Of a stretch of 64,000 bases of DNA, positions 45,384 through 55,066 are shown in pieces; positions within the stretch are counted from its first letter, which is position 1; every line of letters starts with the position of its first letter. The DNA is from Muribaculaceae bacterium Isolate-037 (Harlan) (lineage in GTDB: Bacteria; Bacteroidota; Bacteroidia; Bacteroidales; Muribaculaceae): NCBI GenBank assembly GCA_003762615.1, contig RIAZ01000009.1, positions 62,001 to 126,000 of the forward strand, written 5' to 3'. A program made the translations under genes and the position numbers. The notes below the pieces were generated by a model, which was given only the letters and a program-made list of their open reading frames with translations, did not search any database and was not told the DNA's origin.

Positions 45384-46232
45384 TTATTTTCTGACCCTTT
45401 TATAATGTTTTATCCAATCAATCTCCATCTCAACTGGCAAATCTTCTTCGTCAATCGCACCTACCCAATTACCGCCCAATTGCATATCAACTAAGATAAA
45501 CCAGTCTTGAAAAAATGGATATTGATCTTTATTCTGTGATAACTCTTTGTTCGGATAAATAAATGTTTTTTCTCCATTAACATAAAAAGTCACAGCGTCT
45601 TCCGTTATCTCCACCCCATAAATATTAAATTCATCAATATTTATCTGCGCCTTTTTAGAATGCTTCGGATTAAATTGTTTAAGTTTAGTAATATAATAGC
45701 TATGTACGGTTTGATATATATATGGATCAAAATTCAAATGTTCAACAACATCAATCTCTCCATCCCAAGGATAATTTTTACCTTGCTTAAACGGTCTAAG
45801 CCATAATGCCGGCCAAGCTCCCTGTGCCCCATTTATTTTTACCCTAAACTCAAATCTTCCGGGACTAAACGATTTCTTATATTTAGTATATATTCCTCCA
45901 GTCAAATATTTGGATGTATCATTCGATTTATTATCATTAAGTATACCCCTTAATATAAGACATCCGTTTCTTAAATCAAAACATCTATCATCATCTGACA
46001 TCATATCATTCCAAGCATATTTCCCTCTTGGAATCTTACTCCATATCAGTGTATCTATCTCCTGTTTATCAAAATTTTCAACCCAATCAAGCACCCAATC
46101 ATCATAGTTGAGTTTTGAATAACTGTCATCTCTGTTATCTCCAAATACCAAAACAGAAGTCAAGCCAAATAACAATATTCCCAAAAATATAATACAATAT
46201 CTATACCTTTTAAGCAACGCTACCATATCCAC
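45384..46232 (-). CDS. glycoside hydrolase family 16 protein
   Basis: 282 residues. An N-terminal anchor (YCIIFLGILLFGLTSVLVF) and a GH16 domain with the catalytic ExDxxE motif WDGEIDVVEHL. GH16 enzymes cut or transglycosylate beta-1,3 or beta-1,4 glucans and galactans. Inside an exopolysaccharide operon it probably trims or releases the polymer made here, acting outside the inner membrane. Confidence 0.88.
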   Translation of the reverse strand: MDMVALLKRYRYCIIFLGILLFGLTSVLVFGDNRDDSYSKLNYDDWVLDWVENFDKQEIDTLIWSKIPRGKYAWNDMMSDDDRCFDLRNGCLILRGILNDNKSNDTSKYLTGGIYTKYKKSFSPGRFEFRVKINGAQGAWPALWLRPFKQGKNYPWDGEIDVVEHLNFDPYIYQTVHSYYITKLKQFNPKHSKKAQINIDEFNIYGVEITEDAVTFYVNGEKTFIYPNKELSQNKDQYPFFQDWFILVDMQLGGNWVGAIDEEDLPVEMEIDWIKHYKRVRK

Positions 46233-46259
46233 TACTACAAATTATTGATTCATAATACA

Positions 46260-46706
46260 TTACCCCCCCGAAAACATATTCTTGTATTTTATTACCTTTG
46301 CAGGATTTCCGGCAACAATTGCATTTGCCGGGACATCCTTAACCACAACACTGCCGGCTCCTATTACAGAATTATCCCCAATTGAAATATCTCCAAGAAT
46401 TATGGAATGGGCCCCTATCCAAACATTATTTCCAATCACAGGAAGTTTTTTATGGCCACTCTTTCCGCCTATGGTTATTCCATGCAATAATACACAATTG
46501 GATCCAATTTTCACTTTTGGATGAAACAATGAACCAAGCGCCATGTGCGGAAATTTTGTACCCTTACCAATCTCTAATTCCGGTGGAATGTCAGCAGATA
46601 ATACCACTCTGATTATAAAGCGAGATAAAGAAGCAATCGGTTTTAAATGATGATGGAATAGCCAATTACTTATTTTCCATAAAATCCAAAGTTTATCGTA
46701 TCTCAT
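46260..46706 (-). CDS. serine-acetyltransferase-like hexapeptide acetyltransferase
   Basis: 148 residues with left-handed beta-helix repeats ([20 protein letters not shown], then [19 protein letters not shown]) and the active-site region [13 protein letters not shown]. It likely O-acetylates a sugar of the repeat unit using acetyl-CoA. Members are often called CysE/WbbJ-like. Confidence 0.85.
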   Translation of the reverse strand: MRYDKLWILWKISNWLFHHHLKPIASLSRFIIRVVLSADIPPELEIGKGTKFPHMALGSLFHPKVKIGSNCVLLHGITIGGKSGHKKLPVIGNNVWIGAHSIILGDISIGDNSVIGAGSVVVKDVPANAIVAGNPAKVIKYKNMFSGG

Positions 46707-46723
46707 TATTTCAATTAAACAAG

Positions 46724-47791
46724 TTAAATGAATCTTTTATACTTTTCTATCGATTCAATCGCAATTCTATCCCACGAAAATTCCTTAGATGCATCAATGG
46801 CATTTTGATTGTATTTTTTCCAATTTGCCGGATATTCCTCCAACATTTTCTTTATCGTTGATGCAATCTTTTCCGGTTCAATCTCCGTAATCCAACCACA
46901 ATCATACTCATCTATCACATCCGCCATATTTGTTTCCTTTGTTATTATACAAGGAAGACCATAAGACAAAGCTTCAAGTATACCCATTGGCATACCCTCG
47001 TATCTTGAAGTCAGTATAAAAATATCTGAATCTTTGAATGCTCTTATCTTTGCTTCGCCGTAAGCAGTCCCATAGAAATCAGCAAACCCCTCAAAACCAT
47101 GAATAGACTCTTTAAATACGTCAATCTCATTCTCATGACCATTACCATAAAAAGAGAAATGCACCTTATCCTGTAATCCATCCTTATAAAGAATCTGAAC
47201 TGCCTTTATTAATTTATCCAATCCTTTATGATGGATTTTAATTCGACCTAAATATAATATATTTATCTTATTAAAATCCTTATTTTTATTTACATTTGAT
47301 AATTCTGATTTAGGACAACCATTAGGTATAATTATCGCATTTGGATTAATATCCTTTACTATTGAATTGTCATATTCAGCTTTATTCAAATATATTATCG
47401 CATTCGCTTTTTTTATGAACCGATTATAGAGCAATAGATTCGCAATCCTTTTTTTAATGTAACTTTTTTTATAGTTATCTCTACTTAATGCGCCATGAAG
47501 TTGTATGAAATAAGGAATTCTAATACCATGCAAAAAAGAATAAAATCGAATATATTCTTTTTTATACAATGAATGAAATACACATATATCGGGTTTAAAT
47601 GATTCTACTATTTTTCTAAAGTTACTTAAATTCTGCACCTCAATGAATGAAGGCAATGGCTCTTTTTTATGTATCACAGTCAAGGTGAGAACATCTTGTC
47701 CTACTTTAATTTGCGCTTTAGATAAATTTAATAATACTTGCGTAATACCATTTGTCTCACTTGAGACATTCCCTATGTGTAAAATCTTCAT
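46724..47791 (-). CDS. glycosyltransferase family 4
   Basis: 355 residues with two Rossmann halves; the C-terminal donor site is [20 protein letters not shown] and [20 protein letters not shown], ending in a conserved acidic pair region typical of GT4. It transfers a sugar from a nucleotide donor with retention. Codon use is very AT-rich, as in the rest of the central locus. Confidence 0.88.
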   Translation of the reverse strand: MKILHIGNVSSETNGITQVLLNLSKAQIKVGQDVLTLTVIHKKEPLPSFIEVQNLSNFRKIVESFKPDICVFHSLYKKEYIRFYSFLHGIRIPYFIQLHGALSRDNYKKSYIKKRIANLLLYNRFIKKANAIIYLNKAEYDNSIVKDINPNAIIIPNGCPKSELSNVNKNKDFNKINILYLGRIKIHHKGLDKLIKAVQILYKDGLQDKVHFSFYGNGHENEIDVFKESIHGFEGFADFYGTAYGEAKIRAFKDSDIFILTSRYEGMPMGILEALSYGLPCIITKETNMADVIDEYDCGWITEIEPEKIASTIKKMLEEYPANWKKYNQNAIDASKEFSWDRIAIESIEKYKRFI

Positions 47792-47841
47792 AGCAAATTA
47801 TAAAATATAGTACTTTATTATCGTAATAATCCAAGCATAAT

Positions 47842-47903
47842 AAGTTGATAAAATTGTTGAAGTTGTAATACATCCATTACGACTTCAACAATTTCACCAA
47901 CTT
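47842..47903. repeat. long hairpin between two glycosyltransferase genes
   Basis: Arms of 28 nt (47842-47869 and 47876-47903) pair at about 25 positions around a 6-nt loop. One arm is inside the last codons of the upstream gene. There is no T run on the operon strand, so it may be a pause or processing site and not a simple terminator. Confidence 0.6.
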
Positions 47904-48905
47904 ATGAATTACTCTCAACAAAAATATATTATCACTATAATCTTTCTGTCTCCAATACCTTATATAATGAAATGGAATAGCTTTAACAGTTTCATTTTCC
48001 ATTAATTGATATAACTCCGGAAATTGATTTGCCAATATCCCATCAAATTCCTTCAAATTTGCATACTGGACAGTGTCTCCAATCTTAATCAAACATATAC
48101 GATATAATGAAGGCGTTTTTTCGCGCAATCTATACTCAAGGTATTCTTTATGGTATAAAGATATCTTATCCTTATGTTCAGAATAAATCTGCAATAAATG
48201 CTTCACAACAAACATTGTTTGACCTACAGCTTTCTGACTAACCGAAGTATTTACAGTTTGACCTTCCCTTCCTATCAAATATTTATATATAACCTTTCCA
48301 TAAAATGAGACAGTCTCCACTTTTGTCATTGGAAGAAACATCCACTCCATATCTGTATATGAGACTCCTTCAGTTTGAACATAAGCTATATTTCTAAAAA
48401 CATTTCTATTATAAGTGACCGAATGCATCTGAAATTCCGGAATCGAGATACGTAAAAGAACATCCTTAAATAGGAAAATAGTCAAATCATTCTTTAGAGA
48501 AAATCGATTTTTCTTAGTTGTTATTCCAGATTCATTTACAATGTCGTAATCGCTTACAACCAAGTCAACATCTACTTTAGAAAGATAATCTATAAACTCA
48601 TCTAAGTTACTTTTTTCAAAACTATCATCGGCATCCAGAACTTTAATATATTTACCGACTGCCTCTTTTAATCCCCTGTTTATACACGATCCATAATTCC
48701 CATTGGATTTATCAATAACCCTAATACTTTGAGGATATTTTGTCTCGTATCTTCTACCAATTTCCAATGTTCTGTCCTTGCTTCCATCATTAATAATTAA
48801 GATATCAAGACTATCTATCTTTTCCACCAATAATGAATCAATACATTGTGGAAGATACTTCTCCATATTATAGGATGGTATTATTATTGACAATATCTTC
48901 TTCAT
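47877..48905 (-). CDS. glycosyltransferase family 2
   Basis: 342 residues. GT2 signs are LSIIIPSYNMEKYLPQCIDS, INDGSKDRT and YIKVLDADDSFEKSN. The C-terminal part is longer and helical. It adds one sugar of the repeat unit. The gene lies 2 bases downstream of glf. Confidence 0.87.
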   Translation of the reverse strand: MKKILSIIIPSYNMEKYLPQCIDSLLVEKIDSLDILIINDGSKDRTLEIGRRYETKYPQSIRVIDKSNGNYGSCINRGLKEAVGKYIKVLDADDSFEKSNLDEFIDYLSKVDVDLVVSDYDIVNESGITTKKNRFSLKNDLTIFLFKDVLLRISIPEFQMHSVTYNRNVFRNIAYVQTEGVSYTDMEWMFLPMTKVETVSFYGKVIYKYLIGREGQTVNTSVSQKAVGQTMFVVKHLLQIYSEHKDKISLYHKEYLEYRLREKTPSLYRICLIKIGDTVQYANLKEFDGILANQFPELYQLMENETVKAIPFHYIRYWRQKDYSDNIFLLRVIHKLVKLLKS

Positions 48906-48907
48906 AT

Positions 48908-50038
48908 TTAATCAAATAAATTTAATACTTTAGATACAATTGGAGCCATATCATAGTACTTATACTCAGCAAGTCTTCCGCCAAAAATTATTCCTTGCTC
49001 TTTATATGCTAAATCTTTATACTTTAAAAATATAGCTTGATTTCGAGCATCATTTACAGGATAGAACGGTTCCATACCATCTTTCCATTCTGTTGAGTAT
49101 TCTCTGGATATTATTGTATGAGGATTATCATAGACCGCATTACCGAAAGTCTCAAAATGCTTATGTTCTATGATGCGGGTAAAGGGGACATTGGCAGATG
49201 TATAGTTCACAACTGCATTACCTTGATAGTTTGGGTTATCAAGTATCTCGGTCTCAAAACGGACGGTGCGGTATTCAAGTTTTCCAAATCTATAACCATA
49301 GTACTCATCTATCTTACCAGTGAATACAACCTTATCTGCCATATCCATCCATTTCTCTCGATTATTGAAGAAATCAACATCAAGCATCACATCAGAACCC
49401 TCTAAAAGTCCATCTATCAGTTTATTGTAGCCTCCTATCGGTATGCCCTGATACGCATCATTGAAATAATTATTATCAAAAGTAAGACGTACAGGCAAAC
49501 GACGGATAATAAATGCAGGTAATTCATTACACGGACGACCCCATTGCTTTTCCGTATATCCCTTAATCAGCTGCTCATAAATATCCCTACCAATTAATGA
49601 AAGAGCCTGTTCTTCAAGATTCCGGGGTTCAGTAATTCCATCCGTCTTCATCTTATTGACAGCATCCTTTCTCTGTTCCTCTAATTTACAGGCAGCTTCT
49701 TCCGGAGTTTTGACTCCCCACATCTGATAAAACGTATTCATATTAAATGGCAAATTATAAAGTTTGCCATCTGGAGCTTGCGCAACCGGACAATTAGTAT
49801 ATCGATTAAATGGAACTATTGAATTTACAAAATCCCACACTCTCTTATCCGAAGTATGAAAGATATGGGCACCATACACATGCACATTTATATCTTCTAT
49901 CTGTCGACAATACAAATTTCCACCGGAATGAGACCGTTTTTCAATGACAAGACATCTCAATCCCTTTTTGTGCGCAAGATAAGCAAATGTAGCACCGAAT
50001 AATCCGGCACCCACAATCAAATAATCGTATTCTTTCAT
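48908..50038 (-). CDS. glf: UDP-galactopyranose mutase
   Basis: 376 residues. FAD-binding YLIVGAGLFGATFAYLAHKK, then the family segments HVYGAHIFHTSDKRVW, GYTEKQWGRP and RFETEILDNPNYQGNAVVNY. It converts UDP-galactopyranose to UDP-galactofuranose, so the polymer should contain galactofuranose. Four-base overlap with the upstream GT2 gene. Confidence 0.95.
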   Translation of the reverse strand: MKEYDYLIVGAGLFGATFAYLAHKKGLRCLVIEKRSHSGGNLYCRQIEDINVHVYGAHIFHTSDKRVWDFVNSIVPFNRYTNCPVAQAPDGKLYNLPFNMNTFYQMWGVKTPEEAACKLEEQRKDAVNKMKTDGITEPRNLEEQALSLIGRDIYEQLIKGYTEKQWGRPCNELPAFIIRRLPVRLTFDNNYFNDAYQGIPIGGYNKLIDGLLEGSDVMLDVDFFNNREKWMDMADKVVFTGKIDEYYGYRFGKLEYRTVRFETEILDNPNYQGNAVVNYTSANVPFTRIIEHKHFETFGNAVYDNPHTIISREYSTEWKDGMEPFYPVNDARNQAIFLKYKDLAYKEQGIIFGGRLAEYKYYDMAPIVSKVLNLFD

Positions 50039-50946
50039 TTTTTGAGTTTTAAAAGACTCTGTATTTTGAGTTTCAGAAACTTAAAGAATATAGTATTCAT
50101 TGAATAATCATATTTCTTTATAATTCCTTTTAATTTCTTTAATTCATTCCAATTTGATTGTTTTATACATTTGATAAATGGATTAAAAATAAGTGAATCA
50201 AAAATTCGTATATTTTTTTCTTCCAAGAATCGGTTTTTTTCCGCAAAAACATCTACTGCAAGTTCCTGTTTAGACCAATCTGATGTTTTAGAAACTGAAT
50301 TAACACGATTTGTTATAATATAAGCAACAGTGTCTTCTATAATAATATCCTTACAATAAAAGCTTATAGTATAAGAAAAATATGTATCATTATGAACTCT
50401 ACACTCTCTAAATCTTATATTATTGGAAGTTATAATTTCTCTTTTTATTATTCTGCACCAAGGTTCTCCAAATAAATACCTTAAATTAAGTAATCCTTTT
50501 TCTGAATCTAATTTAAATAAATCAATATACTTATTTAAGTGCGTTGATCTATTCGATAATTTATAGGAAACATCATCTAAAGACAATGCGTTAAATATCA
50601 CCATGTCAGCATAAGATTCTTTATACTTATCCAAAATCTCGTTTAGAGAGGGTAGAAAAAAATCGTCAGCATCCGCAAATATTACATATTTTCCAATTGC
50701 TTTTGATAAACCTATATTTCTGGCTAATCCACCACCTCCATTATATGGAGTGGTATAATATTCCACATATTCAAAATTTTTCCGAATATAATTTAGAAAA
50801 TCTATCCCTTCCTGTGGCGAGCAATCATCTACTACAATAATCTGAAGATCCACTCTTCTTGGTATCGATTGCAGCAACCTGACAAGTCTGGATGGGATAC
50901 CATAGTGAGGAATTATTATCGTGAACGTATACTTATGTTCATCCAT
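50035..50946 (-). CDS. glycosyltransferase family 2
   Basis: 303 residues with FTIIIPHYGIPSRLVRLLQS, VVDDCSPQEG and YVIFADADDFFLPS. It probably transfers galactofuranose or another sugar, given the adjacent glf. It starts one base after the stop of the wzy remnant, so it was originally coupled to wzy. Confidence 0.87.
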   Translation of the reverse strand: MDEHKYTFTIIIPHYGIPSRLVRLLQSIPRRVDLQIIVVDDCSPQEGIDFLNYIRKNFEYVEYYTTPYNGGGGLARNIGLSKAIGKYVIFADADDFFLPSLNEILDKYKESYADMVIFNALSLDDVSYKLSNRSTHLNKYIDLFKLDSEKGLLNLRYLFGEPWCRIIKREIITSNNIRFRECRVHNDTYFSYTISFYCKDIIIEDTVAYIITNRVNSVSKTSDWSKQELAVDVFAEKNRFLEEKNIRIFDSLIFNPFIKCIKQSNWNELKKLKGIIKKYDYSMNTIFFKFLKLKIQSLLKLKK

Positions 50947-50947
50947 A

Positions 50948-51107
50948 TCAAAATAAACTTTTTAATTTCATACTACCTGAACAAAATTTTTTAAATGAGA
51001 AATCACACTTCATCAATCCCCATATAAAAAAAAGGAAATAGAACAAGGGATAAAAAGCACGCATTAATGGTTCCACGCAACATTGCAATAGAATTGTTAT
51101 TATTATC
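50948..51107 (-). pseudogene. 3' remnant of the wzy polymerase gene
   Basis: When the IS and one copy of the 9-bp duplication are removed, the frame of the gene at 52329-53428 continues for about 50 codons (CCVEPLMRAFYPLFYFL, then IWGLMKC) to TGA at 50948-50950. This restores a normal O-antigen polymerase C-terminus with a final membrane segment. Confidence 0.85.
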
Positions 51108-52328
51108 TTTAGTAGATGACAAAAATTAAATTTATGCTGTTAAACACTTAATTTTTAGTCGATTAAATTTGCAAAAGTCCCTGAAAATTAGTAATTTAAA
51201 GGAAAAGTTTGGACGCTTTTTCTCATGAAAACTACTAATTTCAAGGACTCGGTCAAAGTTAACCAAATCCTCCCGATTATGCAAGAGCACTTTGGTCAAA
51301 GTATGAATTTGGCACGCATAAAACTCATGGCGTTGCTGCTCCATGCACTCTGTGTGGTGCAGACTGTCAGCCTCCACAAACTGGCTGATGCGATGCCTAC
51401 GGCTGTAGACAAGGATTCCAACCTCAGACGGCTCCAAAGATTCTTTGCCAAGTATGTACTTGACCTTGACATCATAGCCCGTATGATTTTCTCGCTGCTT
51501 CCTGTCAAGACCGGTCTTGTGCTGAGCATGGACCGGACCAACTGGAAGTTCGGGGAGTTCAATATAAACATCCTTATGTTGGGCATAACCTATAAAGGGA
51601 TTGCCTTCCCTTTGATATTCAGCCTTCTTCCGAAACGTGGCAACTCCAACTGGGAAGAACGCAAGAAAATTATGGAACGTTTTATCCGTCTTTTCGGAGC
51701 GGAATGCATCGACTGCCTTGTGGCAGACCGCGAGTTCATCGGAAAGGAATGGACAGGATGGCTCAACAGCCGTCGCATACGGTATTACATCCGAATACGT
51801 CAGAACTTCTGGATTGTCAAGCCTTCCACCGGTGAGAGAATCCGAGCCTGGTGGCTGTTCAATGATTTGAAGGTCGGTCAGGAGAAATTCTTCCATACGC
51901 TCTTTCTTCACAAAGGTGAGTATGTCTATCTTGCCGGCAGCCGGATCAAAAACTCCGATGGTGTTCCGGAATTGCAGATTCTCATATGCTTCAATCGGCC
52001 CGAGGAGGCGATTTTGACATACAAAAAACGATGGGAGATAGAAACGGCCTTTAGAGCCATGAAATCTTCCGGCTTCAACATCGAGGATACCCATATGCGT
52101 GATATGGACCGCATCGCAAGACTTGTCGCGATGGTCTGCATGGCTCTTGTATGGGCGTATCTCGTTGGTGAACATAAAGATATAAATATTAAACCGATAA
52201 GGATTCTGAAACATGGAAGAAAGGCAAAGTCGCTTGTCAAATATGGATTGGAAGAGATTTCGACCATACTTATGCGTCCGACTTATACCCCAAAATTCGA
52301 TGTTTTCAAATTTTTGTCATGTACTTAA
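51108..52328 (+). mobile_element. IS4-like insertion sequence, copy 2 (1221 bp)
   Basis: Same length and ends as copy 1, opposite orientation. Flanked by a 9-bp direct repeat ATTATTATC at 51099-51107 and 52329-52337. It is inserted in the wzy gene. The matching target duplication on both sides shows that no recombination with copy 1 has happened since insertion. Confidence 0.94.
51225..52328 (+). CDS. IS4-family DDE transposase, copy 2
   Basis: 367 residues, identical to the transposase at 26683-27786, with the same DDE residues. It is antisense to the interrupted wzy gene. Its antisense reading frames are also identical in the two copies, so the DNA must be nearly or fully identical. The start ATG is 117 bp from the left end. 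Confidence 0.94.
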   Translation: MKTTNFKDSVKVNQILPIMQEHFGQSMNLARIKLMALLLHALCVVQTVSLHKLADAMPTAVDKDSNLRRLQRFFAKYVLDLDIIARMIFSLLPVKTGLVLSMDRTNWKFGEFNINILMLGITYKGIAFPLIFSLLPKRGNSNWEERKKIMERFIRLFGAECIDCLVADREFIGKEWTGWLNSRRIRYYIRIRQNFWIVKPSTGERIRAWWLFNDLKVGQEKFFHTLFLHKGEYVYLAGSRIKNSDGVPELQILICFNRPEEAILTYKKRWEIETAFRAMKSSGFNIEDTHMRDMDRIARLVAMVCMALVWAYLVGEHKDINIKPIRILKHGRKAKSLVKYGLEEISTILMRPTYTPKFDVFKFLSCT

Positions 52329-53428
52329 ATTATTATCAAAAATATATAAGCTTTATAAAATGTAGGTATATATTTATCCTTACGTAGAATATTTAAATTT
52401 TTAAAAAATCTAAATGTTATGATAAACAATAGAATAAAAGCAAAATATCCACTATCAATGCCTGCGTCCAACCAAATATTATGAGCCATCACATATCGAC
52501 CTTCATACCATAATCCCTGACTACCAAATGGATGTGTCAATATATACATAGGAGAACTAAGCCATCTGCCAATTCGACCGCCACCTGTAGCTGCACCACC
52601 ATTATATTCATTAATCTCTCTTGCAGCAAAGCCATCAATAACAGATGTCACCAAAACACTATCCTTAAATTGAATATATATAACAATTAGAAAAAACAAT
52701 AATAATCCAATTGTTTTAAATATTTTTTTAGAATCTAAACCATCCCAAAAATAACCTATTATCAATGATAGAACGGCCATCAATATTCCCGTTCTATTCA
52801 ACAAATGTAATGTTGAAAGCAAGGCAAATACAGAAAGAATCACGACTAGGAATTTAAACTTTCTCTCAAAGGAATCTTTCGTTCTAATAAATAACATTCC
52901 AATTCCTCCAATTGCCATAGAAAGCATTGAATTATGCTGAGTTGCAGGAACTACACCTTCCAAATCAATACCGTCCTCCCCGGCAATTGATCTTGTAGCA
53001 TTCACGATTGCACCTGTCTCTACATAATCAAATAAATTATTTACAATAGACCATATTGCAAAACAGAAAACAAGTGAAAATAACACTATTATTACAGTAA
53101 TCGGATGCGTACATCTTTTACATATGTATATACCGGATTCATACATTACCAACGGATAAAATAAATGAAATACGATAACCGAAGTTGCAGGTCTATTTGG
53201 ATGTAATAATCTGAAAAAAGTATATGACAAACTAAATAAAATAATCAAACACGCATTCTTATCCAATCTATAAGTTCCATAAATCCAACATAGGGGCAAC
53301 AAGAGAATCCATAAATATAAAGCATAACCATTTAAAATTTGAGGAATTGCACCTATCAATAGAATAGATAAAAACAACCAATTTTTTTCTAAATCAATCT
53401 TATATTTATATTCTAAGACTTGACTCAT
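52325..53428 (-). pseudogene. wzy: Wzy-type O-antigen/exopolysaccharide polymerase, interrupted
   Basis: 367 codons remain before a stop provided by the IS end. It has about ten hydrophobic segments (LFLSILLIGAIPQILNGYAL, VIIVLFSLVFCFAIW, TIGLLLFFLIVIYIQF) and a large loop containing GGRIGRWLSSPMYILTHPFG, as in Wzy/ligase proteins. The natural gene covered 52329-53428 plus the remnant at 50948-51098. Loss of about 50 C-terminal residues and the last helix probably abolishes polymerisation. Confidence 0.85.
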
Positions 53429-53467
53429 TCTTTTAAAAATTCAATAAAAACAAACGAGTTTAAATTA

Positions 53468-55000
53468 TTATTCAAAAAATTTTGAATAATACTTTCTTTT
53501 AACAATATCGCTAATATAACTCCGTTCAACTTTTGTCAACCCAATCAAATAAATAAGAATCAGAAAGGTCAATAATGAACATAATCCATATATTATCAAG
53601 CCAATAATATCGTGTGTTACGATTTGGTAATACATATATGCAAAACCTGTTGCAACGACAAGACATGGAATACTTCTTAAATATACTCGTCTAAGAAATA
53701 AACTATAACTAAAATTCACAACTTCATGCAGAAGAATTAATCTTGCAACCAGTGCAATTATTGCCATAATAATTCCGACAAACATCACGCAGTAGGGGTT
53801 TCCTCCAAGCTTAAGCCACAACCATGACAACGGAATGTTTGCAATCATGATTATAGATATAACTATCTGGAATTTTTTTATCTTTCCTGTAGCCTGAAGT
53901 GACGTGGTGATTGGACTTACCACGCAATCTATAAGCGACATTATCAGACCAAGTTGCATGAATCCTATTATCAATGGGGTTATCTCGTCAAGCCATAATG
54001 CAAGAATTGTAGGGGTACAAACAACCAAGGGAACAACTACTATTGACATCAAGATAAATGACAGACGGCATCCATTATATAGCAACTGAACCATTCCCTC
54101 AATATCTCCAGACGCATATTTCTTTGTTATCTGCGGATTTATCGCCATTGTAAAGTTGGAGGCAAAACCATTTATCACTCCGCAGACCTGTGTGGAAATT
54201 CCTTTGGCAGCATTGACAGCTACATTGAAAAACATATTCAACAATATGTTAACACCCTGATCCCTTACCGAAAATCCCATGTTTCCGAAGAAACTCCATC
54301 CGGCAAATGAGAACATATCCCTTATAAGTTTCTTATCTTTGAATTTCCTAAACCGACACTCCTCAAAATGATATCTGCAATATAAGGAATACATGAGTCG
54401 CATGACTCCTGACACGCATAGAATCAATATAGCGTAAACAACCAACCGATCTCCCGGTAGAACAACCACCAACAGTACAGCTCCAAGTTTCAGCAAAACT
54501 TCTATTATTCCAAAATATCCGTATATCTTCATGTGCTCATGAGCTACAATACAGGCATTATACGGAACACTGACAATATTTATCATGAAGGCAGCTATGG
54601 AACACTGATACACCCAATTGGCAGCATACATCCTCGCCTCCGGTATATTCATTCTTACATTGAGGAACCACAATCCAATGCTTTCCGCAAGAATTAATAT
54701 GCCGATAGCCAAAAACACATGAACTACTACTGAAATAGAGAATGTTTTCTGAAGTCCGACCTTATCACCTTTTCCCAATGCGAACGAGATAAACCGCTGA
54801 GATGAGGCTATCATTGCATTATTCAGGAATGCAAACATCAACACTATACCTCCGACAACATTATAAATACCGTAGTTGTCAATTCCCAACACTTTCCACA
54901 GCAATCGAATTGTGTAGAGATTGACAGCAATCGACACAATCATCCTAAGGTAAAGGAACATTGTGTTCTTTGCTATTCTTTTATTGTCAACAGAAGGCAT
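53468..55000 (-). CDS. wzx: Wzx-type flippase (polysaccharide transporter)
   Basis: 510 residues with 12-14 predicted membrane segments of the MOP/MATE type, beginning NTMFLYLRMIVSIAVNLYTI and including YGIYNVVGGIVLMFAFLN. It moves the lipid-linked repeat unit across the inner membrane. It precedes wzy in the operon as usual. It is apparently intact. Confidence 0.92.
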   Translation of the reverse strand: MPSVDNKRIAKNTMFLYLRMIVSIAVNLYTIRLLWKVLGIDNYGIYNVVGGIVLMFAFLNNAMIASSQRFISFALGKGDKVGLQKTFSISVVVHVFLAIGILILAESIGLWFLNVRMNIPEARMYAANWVYQCSIAAFMINIVSVPYNACIVAHEHMKIYGYFGIIEVLLKLGAVLLVVVLPGDRLVVYAILILCVSGVMRLMYSLYCRYHFEECRFRKFKDKKLIRDMFSFAGWSFFGNMGFSVRDQGVNILLNMFFNVAVNAAKGISTQVCGVINGFASNFTMAINPQITKKYASGDIEGMVQLLYNGCRLSFILMSIVVVPLVVCTPTILALWLDEITPLIIGFMQLGLIMSLIDCVVSPITTSLQATGKIKKFQIVISIIMIANIPLSWLWLKLGGNPYCVMFVGIIMAIIALVARLILLHEVVNFSYSLFLRRVYLRSIPCLVVATGFAYMYYQIVTHDIIGLIIYGLCSLLTFLILIYLIGLTKVERSYISDIVKRKYYSKFFE

Positions 55001-55066
55001 AGGTATCGTAAATGTTCAATTTTGACGTGTGGGTCAGGAGAAAGGGATTCAAAGGTAAACCCACTG

